Assembly (NCBI GenBank): GCA_009778415.1
Contig: WRJV01000169.1
Location: 1 to 5,579 of the forward strand
Direction: 5' to 3'
DNA from: Clostridiales bacterium
GTDB taxonomy: Bacteria; Bacillota; Clostridia; Peptostreptococcales; Anaerovoracaceae
DNA: 5,579 nucleotides
Positions 1 to 5,147 of this stretch are shown here, piece after piece (the first letter of the stretch is position 1; every line of letters begins with the position of its first letter). The translations under genes and the position numbers were made by a program. The notes beneath the pieces were generated by a model. It was not told where the DNA came from. It did no database searches and saw only the letters and a program-made list of their open reading frames with translations.

Positions 1-19
1 TTTAATGTCAGGTGAATTG

Positions 20-607
20 TCATTGCCTCCTGATGAGTTCGCAGTAAGTGAAAATGAGCTGCTTTTTGTACCGGCTCAGGACGGAGCCACCGGGGGCAAG
101 GGCGTCTTTGTTCAGCAGGTAGTAGTGCAAAAGTCCTATCCAAGTGTGCAGGAGTATGCCGGCGGGCAGCCTTTTCAGGACACCATTTTTGATTTCCCGG
201 TCAAGCACCGCGTTGAAGTAAGCCGCGAAGCAGGCCTGCACGTTTGCCAAGGCGTTAGCTGCGCCTTTGGGCAGCAAAGCCGCTTCAGCCACCATTCGGG
301 CGTAAAAGCCCTCGTGGGCAGACAGAATGTCCACGTGTGCGCCGAGGAGGTCTTCGATGCTGCCTTCAGTGCCGGCAAGCTCTTTGAATTCCTCGCAGAT
401 GGAATGCGCAAATTCAGCAGAAAGGCATGCCAGCAGTTCGTCGAGAGTAGGGAAATGGAGGAAAAGCAAGCCGTGGGAGACGCCCGCTTCTTTGGCGATT
501 GCAGCTGACGCAGCCGTAAAGCCATTTTCTGAATAAACTTTATAGGCTGCTTCAATGATCTTTTTCCTTGTCTGCTCCTTTTGGATCTGCCGCTTGGTTT
601 TTTGCAT
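20..607 (-). CDS. TetR/AcrR-family transcriptional regulator
   Basis: A 195-residue protein, the usual size for TetR-family repressors, which bind DNA as dimers and release it on binding a small ligand. The N-terminus is Lys/Arg-rich. A TetR_N helix-turn-helix follows: residues 16-32 form helix 1 (KKIIEAAYKVYSENGFT), and about 33-60 form the HTH and helix 4, with the signature AKEAGVSHGLLFLHF and then LDELL. The C-terminal 130 residues are helical and hydrophobic (ligand and dimer domain) and give no clue to the ligand. The frame is open 19 codons further upstream, but I chose the ATG at 605-607. It lies 7 bases after the upstream stop, has a GGAG at 618-621 (10-base spacing), and places the HTH at the usual distance from the N-terminus. 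It is the second gene of an operon with the membrane protein at 615-1070. Autoregulation through the palindrome at 1097-1111 is inferred. The family call is firm; the target and inducer are unknown. Confidence 0.9.
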   Translation of the reverse strand: MQKTKRQIQKEQTRKKIIEAAYKVYSENGFTAASAAIAKEAGVSHGLLFLHFPTLDELLACLSAEFAHSICEEFKELAGTEGSIEDLLGAHVDILSAHEGFYARMVAEAALLPKGAANALANVQACFAAYFNAVLDREIKNGVLKRLPAGILLHTWIGLLHYYLLNKDALAPGGSVLSRYKKQLIFTYCELIRRQ

Positions 608-614
608 GTCCAGG

Positions 615-1070
615 CTACTCCATTTCGACTGGGTTCTCGTCAACGGCAGAGTATTTTTCAACAAGCGACACGAGCTCGTCGAACTTCTTCCCGCTTATGT
701 TCACCTCATGTTTTTTTTCTTTTCGCCCTTCTTTTACGACGACGAACCTTTTCCGCTTCTCGATGTAAGGGGAAATCTTGCACCTTGCATAGGGGAACCT
801 GTGCAGCTCGCGCTTGTTGTTCCTGATTATCATCTCGCTTTCAGTGACGACGTAGTCCGGGCGGTTGAAAAACCGGGCTGCGAATATTACAAGCAGCGCA
901 AGGCCCAGCAGGGCGACGACCGCATAGAATTTAACCATGCTAAATTCTATGTTTAGCTTTAAAACAAGCCACGCTATCGCAACCAGCACGGCTTCTGAGA
1001 AGAGGAGCGACAATACGAACCATGCGTAGGCAGGGAAGTAGAATTTTTTGTTTTTGAAAATATGTTGCAT
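615..1070 (-). CDS. Small membrane protein, two TM helices plus probable bacterial PH-like (DUF304-type) tail
   Basis: A 151-residue protein I recognise only by architecture. A short basic N-terminus (residues 1-9) precedes two hydrophobic helices, about 11-38 and 47-67, joined by a short loop. A charged tail of about 84 residues follows. Flanking Lys/Arg (KNKK before helix 1, ARFFNR after helix 2) suggests both ends are cytoplasmic. The tail starts PDYVVTESEMIIRNNKRELH, resembling the opening strands of bacterial PH-like domains (DUF304/bPH2) that follow paired TM helices; this rests on motif style, not a search. The tail contains a very basic patch (residues 104-121). The ATG at 1068-1070 is the first possible start, because an in-frame TGA lies just upstream. 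GGAGG at 1083-1087 is 12 bases away, rather far. First gene of the operon with the TetR regulator, so it may be a regulatory target or a co-sensor. Codons 40-50 contain a perfect inverted repeat. Confidence 0.75.
   Translation of the reverse strand: MQHIFKNKKFYFPAYAWFVLSLLFSEAVLVAIAWLVLKLNIEFSMVKFYAVVALLGLALLVIFAARFFNRPDYVVTESEMIIRNNKRELHRFPYARCKISPYIEKRKRFVVVKEGRKEKKHEVNISGKKFDELVSLVEKYSAVDENPVEME
923..951. repeat. Perfect 11-bp inverted repeat with 7-base loop
   Basis: CATAGAATTTA at 923-933 is exactly complementary to TAAATTCTATG at 941-951, with ACCATGC between them. It lies inside the membrane-protein gene, over codons 40-50 (the loop between the two TM helices). It is AT-rich and has no T-run on either side, so it is not a typical intrinsic terminator. 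It could form an mRNA hairpin or be a protein-binding site; the role is unknown. Confidence 0.8.
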
Positions 1071-1096
1071 TTGCGTTCACAACCTCCATGTAGAAT

Positions 1097-1111
1097 ATCA
1101 GTTCAACTGAT
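1097..1111. promoter_or_regulatory. Candidate TetR-family operator (15-bp perfect palindrome)
   Basis: ATCAGTTCAACTGAT consists of two 7-bp arms (ATCAGTT and AACTGAT) around a central base. Skipping one mismatched pair, two further flanking pairs also match, giving a 21-bp near-palindrome at 1094-1114. The size and symmetry fit TetR-family operators. It abuts or overlaps the predicted -10 box of the minus-strand operon that encodes the TetR protein, the typical place for autorepression. It lies about 20 bases upstream of the -35 box of the purC promoter, so an effect on purC is possible but less direct. Binding by this particular regulator is inferred. Confidence 0.6.
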
Positions 1112-1138
1112 TTTATCATAATTCTCGCCATTGCACAA
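1110..1138 (-). promoter_or_regulatory. Candidate sigma-A promoter for the membrane protein-TetR operon
   Basis: Read on the minus strand, TTGTGC (1133-1138) is a weak -35 match. It is followed after 17 bases by TAAAAT (1110-1115), a 5-of-6 match to the -10 consensus. An overlapping alternative -10 is TATGAT (1115-1120), which lacks a good -35 at the right distance. The -10 box runs into the palindrome at 1097-1111. The -35 overlaps the -35 of the opposite promoter, so the two units would compete for polymerase. Confidence 0.45.
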
Positions 1139-1159
1139 GCCATCAAAATCATATATAAT
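1131..1159 (+). promoter_or_regulatory. Sigma-A promoter of purC-lipid kinase operon
   Basis: TTGCAC at 1131-1136 and a perfect TATAAT at 1154-1159 are separated by the optimal 17 bases. Transcription would start near 1166, leaving a leader of about 35 bases before purC. That is too short for a purine riboswitch. An AAAGGAG ribosome site at 1187-1193 sits 7 bases before the purC ATG. I see no obvious purine-repressor box in the region. Confidence 0.75.
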
Positions 1160-1200
1160 CTCCGTATGGGTATTTGGTTTGTGAAGAAAGGAGTTAGTTT

Positions 1201-1878
1201 ATGAAACACGTGTACGAAGGGAAGACAAAGACCGTTTACCTGCTAAAGGACGGCAATTATCTGCTGAAGTTCAAGGACGACGTTACCGGGGAGGGCGGTG
1301 TGTTCGACCCGGGCTCGAACAAGATCGGACTGTCAATAGAGGGCATGGGGAACATCGGAGTGCGGATGACGAAGCTTTTTTTTGAAAAGATTGAAGCAGC
1401 GGGCATACCTACCCACTACATAAGTGCGGACATAGACAATTCAACGCTTACCGTCAGGCCGGCAGCTCCCTTTGGAAACGGCCTTGAGGTCATCTGCCGG
1501 TACAGGGCAGTGGGCAGTTTCATGAGGAGGTACGGCGGCTACGCGAAAGAGGGGCAGGCTCTCGACGCTTTTGTCGAGGTCACGCTGAAGGACGACGAGA
1601 GGGAGGACCCGCCCATCACTAAAGACTGCCTGGCCATGCTCGGTATTTTGAGCAATGGAGAATACGAGGAGCTGAAGTCGATGACGCGGAAGATAAGCGG
1701 GATCGTCAAAGAAACGCTGGTCGAAAAAGGCGCGGAACTCTATGACATCAAGCTGGAATTCGGCAGGGTGGACGGCGAAATCGCCCTGATAGACGAAATA
1801 TCGGGGGGCAACATGAGGGTGTACAAGGACGGTGAGTATTTGCAGCCTATGGATCTGGCGAAACTGCTGCTGCAATGA
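1201..1878 (+). CDS. purC: Phosphoribosylaminoimidazole-succinocarboxamide synthase (SAICAR synthetase)
   Basis: PurC is a cytoplasmic enzyme of de novo purine synthesis. It ligates aspartate to CAIR using ATP, giving SAICAR. At 225 residues it is close to the usual bacterial length. Visible motifs are the N-terminal ATP-binding YEGKTK (5-10), KDDVT (25-29), GIPTHYI (68-74), EVICRYRAVGS (96-106), DPPIT (136-140), and the C-terminal IKLEFGRVDGEIALIDEIS (183-201). It is a variant: where textbook PurC reads SPDTxR after the acidic DEI, this protein has SGGNMR (201-206), and KDDATAFNG is replaced by KDDVTGEGG. I recall this pattern from clostridial PurC proteins. The start is secured by AAAGGAG 7 bases upstream and by the N-terminal motif. 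No other pur genes adjoin it; instead its stop overlaps the start of a lipid kinase fusion (ATGA). A run of eight T lies at 1376-1383 and the frame is intact across it. Confidence 0.95.
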   Translation: MKHVYEGKTKTVYLLKDGNYLLKFKDDVTGEGGVFDPGSNKIGLSIEGMGNIGVRMTKLFFEKIEAAGIPTHYISADIDNSTLTVRPAAPFGNGLEVICRYRAVGSFMRRYGGYAKEGQALDAFVEVTLKDDEREDPPITKDCLAMLGILSNGEYEELKSMTRKISGIVKETLVEKGAELYDIKLEFGRVDGEIALIDEISGGNMRVYKDGEYLQPMDLAKLLLQ

Positions 1879-3356
1879 ACGCCCTGTTGATATACAACCC
1901 CGAAGCAGGGAACAAGCTTTTTAGAAACGAGCTTGACGGCGTCATCGAAAAACTTCAGGGCAAAGCTGCGGCGCTGACCGTTTTCAGGATGGGGAGCACA
2001 GCCGCAATGGAAGAATTCCTTGCGGTTCAAAAGGGGCGGGCCTATGAAAAAATAATTATTGCGGGCGGGGACGGTACAGTCAACCGGGTTGCCTCCGCCA
2101 TGCAAAAGTGCGGCATCGACGTTCCCATCGGCATCATCCCCATCGGGACGACCAATGATTTCGCTAAGCATTTCGACCTTCCGGCGAAATTGGACGACAT
2201 AGCAGGGATCATAGCCCAAGACAGCTATTTGTGTTCGGACATCGCGCAAATCAACGGGGAAACGCTGGTCAACGCAGCCTTGATCGGGTTTAAGGAATTT
2301 CAGACGCTGAGCCCGTTTTGGATAAAGCTTGAAAGCGAGGAGCTCTGTTTTGAAGGCGACATCTTCATGGCGCTGGTCATGAACGGCAGGTCGGCAGGCG
2401 GCTTTGCAAGGATCGCCAGGGATGCGGCTATCGACGACGGCCTTCTCGATGTGCTGGTTATAAAAAAATGCCCGCTTGTCGAATTGGCGCCCTTGCTGGT
2501 CGCTTTAGGCAGCGGCAAGCACAAGGACAGCAAGCACATACTGCATTTTCAGTCGAGCAAGCTGTCCATGTCGTCGGATACCGAAGTTTCGACAAGGGTT
2601 GACGGGGACGAGGGCCCGCTGCTGCCCATCGAAGTGTCAATTTCCGGAACAACCCTAAAGGTCTTGTCAGGTGTGCCGGCAGGAAAGAAACCCGTTGGCA
2701 TTGGTCTGAGTTTTAACGAGGTGATGCAGGCGGCAGGGGGCCTGGTTGAAATCATCAAGGACATGCCGCGCCACAACGTGCTCGAATACGTGAACAGAAA
2801 CGCGGTTGACGACGCGTATTTCAAAGAAGCAGAGGGCTCATTGGGCGATGGCTACATCTACGTAGCCCTTTCAAGCACCGGGACTGCGGCCGGGGAACTG
2901 ATCCGGTCTGTCACGAAAAAGGACTACAGCCACGTCTCTTTGTCGTTTGACGTCGGGCTTAAGACTCTGGTCAGCTACAACGGCGGCAACAACCTTTTCG
3001 CGCCGGGAATGAACCACGAGCTCCTGAAGTTTTTCTACCAGAAGGAAGACGCCAACCTGTTGGTTTACAAAATTAAAGCTACGGTAACTCAGAAGCGGGC
3101 GATCTTAAGCGAAATCAGGAAAATAAACGACGAAGGCAGCTCATACAACTTGATAGGGCTGCTGCTGCCTTATTCCCACAAAGAGAACATAATGTTCTGT
3201 TCCCAGTTCGTGTACCATGTACTGAAGAAAACGGGGCTTGCTTACTTCGATAAAGCGCCTCACGAAGTCAAGCCCATGGATTTTATCGAGCTTGATTTCA
3301 AACGGGATTTGGAATTTCATTCGCAGGTGTATTTGAGGGACGTCCTGGCTGAATAG
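1875..3356 (+). CDS. Lipid kinase (YegS/BmrU diacylglycerol-kinase type) fused to a permuted NlpC/P60 (YiiX/LRAT-like) domain
   Basis: A 493-residue two-domain protein. Residues 1-265 are a DAGK-catalytic-type lipid kinase, a family that transfers ATP phosphate to diacylglycerol or similar lipids at the membrane. It shows IYNPEAG (6-12), GGDGTVN (64-70), PIGTTNDFAKHF (89-100), MNGRSAGGF (169-177), DDGLLDV (187-193) and DGDEGP (243-248). Between NAALIG (133-138) and KEFQTLSPF (140-148) about 27 residues usual in the family appear to be missing, so activity is uncertain. After a linker (about 266-323), residues 324-493 resemble a Firmicutes family of circularly permuted papain-like domains: IYVALSSTGTAAGELI, then H353 in YSHVSLSF, then C442 in FCSQFVYHVL, and a late KPMDF. 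The His-before-Cys order is the permuted one. No signal peptide or TM helix is seen, so it is probably cytoplasmic and membrane-associated. It starts inside the purC stop (ATGA) without a clear ribosome site, suggesting translational coupling. The domain calls are firm; the substrates are unknown. Confidence 0.85.
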   Translation: MNALLIYNPEAGNKLFRNELDGVIEKLQGKAAALTVFRMGSTAAMEEFLAVQKGRAYEKIIIAGGDGTVNRVASAMQKCGIDVPIGIIPIGTTNDFAKHFDLPAKLDDIAGIIAQDSYLCSDIAQINGETLVNAALIGFKEFQTLSPFWIKLESEELCFEGDIFMALVMNGRSAGGFARIARDAAIDDGLLDVLVIKKCPLVELAPLLVALGSGKHKDSKHILHFQSSKLSMSSDTEVSTRVDGDEGPLLPIEVSISGTTLKVLSGVPAGKKPVGIGLSFNEVMQAAGGLVEIIKDMPRHNVLEYVNRNAVDDAYFKEAEGSLGDGYIYVALSSTGTAAGELIRSVTKKDYSHVSLSFDVGLKTLVSYNGGNNLFAPGMNHELLKFFYQKEDANLLVYKIKATVTQKRAILSEIRKINDEGSSYNLIGLLLPYSHKENIMFCSQFVYHVLKKTGLAYFDKAPHEVKPMDFIELDFKRDLEFHSQVYLRDVLAE

Positions 3357-3371
3357 CGTGGCAATTCACAA

Positions 3372-4247
3372 TCAGGGGTTTGTATTCAGTTCGGTCGCGT
3401 TATCTGCCTCTTTCGGCAGTTTGAAGTCCGTTGCTTCCCCATAGCCGAAAGCCATCGAAATTTTCAGGTTGTTCGTTTTCATGTCGGTATCTTTCATCAA
3501 GGTGGCCATTGCGGATGTCAAATCCATTTCGGTTTTCACTTGGTAACAGCCTTTTTTTGACACCCATAAAGCGGCATTTACATCTTCAATGTCTTCGATG
3601 ACGCTGGCCGGAAGGTAACGGGCTATTTCCTGGCCGCCCCGATTGCAGAGCAGCATGTCCATGACGCTGGTTCCACTGACGACAACGTTTATTTTCCAGC
3701 AGTTTTTTCCGTCCACAGTCTCTTGCGCGACAATTTCCGCCTGCTTGACAGCGTCGCTGAGGACTTTGCAGCTCTGTGTCATGTCGTACTGGGCAAGCAG
3801 CTCACCGCCGGGCGGCTGCACAGTCTTGTACCAAAGGCCCATCATGTCGCTATAAGTAGCTAGGCTGCTGCCTTCGGGAAAGACGTAGAAGCTTGATTCG
3901 CGGTACCCTTCCTTCTGGGAGTCCATGCTAAGCGTCATCTTTATTTTCAATGGGCTTTTAAACACGTCGGTTTCGACGTCAACTTTTCTGACAGCGTTGA
4001 TTACTTCATCGTCCCTGCCTATGGAGTTGATGTCCATTTCCATCGACAATGCGGCTTTGCAGTTAGCGAACCCGGTCATGGTTTCGGCTGATTTTGCCAC
4101 AAGATCTTCGGCGGTCAAATCGCCCTCAGCCATGCTCCAGTCGCCGTCGCCGTCGTCGTTGTCACCGCCGCCGCTGTGGCAGCCGGCGAGCAGGGCAAAT
4201 GCCAGCATGCACGCCAAGGCGAGGATTAGAGTTTTTTTGATTATCAT
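3372..4247 (-). CDS. Lipoprotein, DUF6612-like / LolA-fold type, paralogue of its upstream neighbour
   Basis: A 291-residue predicted lipoprotein. The signal peptide has KK at 4-5, a hydrophobic core at 6-19 and lipobox LAGC, with lipidated Cys23. A Gly/Asp-rich linker (24-36) leads into a folded domain starting near residue 45 (LTAEDLVAKSAETMTGF). The pattern of an opening helix, then beta strands with WYK (139-141), CWKI (183-186), LWVS (227-230) and a closing ATDFKLPKEA (272-281), recalls extracytoplasmic LolA/LppX-like proteins annotated DUF6612 in Firmicutes. The name is from memory. No enzymatic motif is visible; it is probably anchored on the outer face of the membrane. The frame is open to an ATG at 4257-4259, but GGAGG at 4253-4257 is placed for the ATG at 4245-4247. 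It lies 28 bases downstream of the paralogous lipoprotein. The pair share C160/C183 here and C148/C171 there. Its end is 15 bases from the convergent kinase fusion. Confidence 0.8.
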   Translation of the reverse strand: MIIKKTLILALACMLAFALLAGCHSGGGDNDDGDGDWSMAEGDLTAEDLVAKSAETMTGFANCKAALSMEMDINSIGRDDEVINAVRKVDVETDVFKSPLKIKMTLSMDSQKEGYRESSFYVFPEGSSLATYSDMMGLWYKTVQPPGGELLAQYDMTQSCKVLSDAVKQAEIVAQETVDGKNCWKINVVVSGTSVMDMLLCNRGGQEIARYLPASVIEDIEDVNAALWVSKKGCYQVKTEMDLTSAMATLMKDTDMKTNNLKISMAFGYGEATDFKLPKEADNATELNTNP

Positions 4248-4252
4248 AAGTT

Positions 4253-4257
4253 CCTCC
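4253..4257 (-). promoter_or_regulatory. Ribosome-binding site fixing the start of the distal lipoprotein
   Basis: GGAGG on the minus strand sits 5 bases before the ATG at 4245-4247. It overlaps the more upstream in-frame ATG (4257-4259), which would add four residues (MEEL) ahead of the basic start of the signal peptide and has no comparable site of its own. The downstream ATG is therefore preferred. Confidence 0.8.
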
Positions 4258-4275
4258 ATGCATATGCGGCAGGTG

Positions 4276-5127
4276 CTACCTGAAAACGCCCTCTATTGTC
4301 TGCGCGTTCCTAGCCTCGTCCGGCAGAGTGAAATCCGTGGCGTTCCCATAATTGGCAGTGGTTTCAGACAGGTTCATTTTTAGGATTTTTATGCCACCTG
4401 CAGAGTTTTCCAAACCCGGCGCAAAAGCGAACGCCATGTCTATGTCCATCCGGACAAGGTAAAAATTACTTGTCGATATCCAGAGTGTGGTGGGCACGTC
4501 GTCAGTGCTTTGATCCGCGTCGTCCGGTAGCAAGGCATCCAAGTCCTGGCTGCCTTGTATGCCCTTCAGCAGCTCCATGGATGCTGCCGGGTCGATCATC
4601 GCTTCAATCTTCCAGCAGCTGGCGCCGTCAATCTGCTCCACGTCTACGATGTCCGCTTTTTTTAGCGAATTGTTCAGGGTTTGGCAGTTTTGGCTCATGC
4701 CAAACCCGGCAAGCGGGCCGTCGCTGGACGGCTGGCTGCTTTTGTACCAGTTGCCGTTCATAAATGTATACGTGACAAGATTTTCGCCCTCGGTGAAAAT
4801 GTAGCAATCGTCGCCGCCCATCCCTTCCAATGGAAGGTTTGACTCCGTCTGTATTCTGATTTTAAAGGGATCCAAAAAAACGTCCATAAAAGAATTCATG
4901 GTCATGGTGACTGACTGGCTGGGGCTCGACAGTTCGATCTCCGACACCAACGTGGCAGTGTAGTTGGTAAAACCGGCAGTTGCCTCGACCGACTTGGCGA
5001 CTATCGCCGCTGCATCCAAGCCGTTTCCGTCAGCGCCCTCGCTGGCTGCGCCTTGCTTGCCGCAGCCAGCCGGCAAGGCGAAAGCGACAGCCCATATCAA
5101 CAATGCCGTAATAAATTTCTTCATCAT
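4276..5127 (-). CDS. Lipoprotein, DUF6612-like / LolA-fold type, first of a tandem pair
   Basis: A 283-residue predicted lipoprotein. MMKK is followed by a hydrophobic core and lipobox LPAGC, with lipidated Cys22, then a short Gly/Ala/Glu linker to about residue 36. The mature domain aligns with the downstream paralogue along its length: AAIVAKSVEATAGFTNY (40-56), DPFKIRIQ (86-93), YIFTEGENLVTY (109-120), WYKSSQP (127-133), MSQNCQTL (144-151), CWKIEAMI (171-178), LWIS (215-218), YGNATDFTLPDEA (260-272). Identity by eye is roughly a third. C148 and C171 match C160 and C183 of the paralogue at the same 23-residue separation, suggesting a structural disulfide. The start has AAGGGG at 5134-5139, 6 bases upstream; the next codon is also ATG. 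It lies 20 bases after the deoD stop with no promoter visible between them, so it is probably in the deoD operon. The function is unknown; the fold class suggests lipid or hydrophobic-ligand binding. Confidence 0.8.
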   Translation of the reverse strand: MMKKFITALLIWAVAFALPAGCGKQGAASEGADGNGLDAAAIVAKSVEATAGFTNYTATLVSEIELSSPSQSVTMTMNSFMDVFLDPFKIRIQTESNLPLEGMGGDDCYIFTEGENLVTYTFMNGNWYKSSQPSSDGPLAGFGMSQNCQTLNNSLKKADIVDVEQIDGASCWKIEAMIDPAASMELLKGIQGSQDLDALLPDDADQSTDDVPTTLWISTSNFYLVRMDIDMAFAFAPGLENSAGGIKILKMNLSETTANYGNATDFTLPDEARNAQTIEGVFR

Positions 5128-5147
5128 TGCCGTCCCCTTAACAAAAT

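Noticed and set aside
5..508. 167-codon open frame on the plus strand, antisense to the TetR gene
   Set aside because: It lies wholly opposite a gene with clear family motifs, has no ribosome site, and its translation resembles no family I know.
711..718. A8 run (minus strand) in the membrane-protein gene as a programmed frameshift site
   Set aside because: It forms A_AAA_AAA in frame, but a -1 shift meets TGA within two codons, there is no stimulatory structure, and the 0-frame product is complete.
1160..1200. Purine riboswitch or purine-repressor box ahead of purC
   Set aside because: The predicted leader is only about 35 bases, too short for an aptamer, and no repeated purine-box-like motif is seen.
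1441..1875. 144-codon minus-strand open frame within purC
   Set aside because: A shadow of purC; the opposite frame carries the conserved PurC motifs.
3404..3419. Hairpin CTGCC-TCTTTC-GGCAG just past the kinase fusion, as a terminator
   Set aside because: The stem is only 5 bp, it is followed by TTTGAAG instead of a T-run, and it lies inside the convergent lipoprotein gene. No convincing terminator is visible in the 15-base convergent gap.
4137..4176. Triplet-like low-complexity stretch as a repeat or calcium-binding loop
   Set aside because: It encodes the Gly/Asp linker after the lipobox. The acidic residues do not fit a DxDxDG spacing, and such linkers are common in Gram-positive lipoproteins.
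3925..4383. 152-codon plus-strand open frame over the lipoprotein junction
   Set aside because: It is antisense to two lipoproteins with signal peptides and conserved motifs. Its Ser/Pro-rich translation is what antisense of Gly/Asp-rich codons gives.
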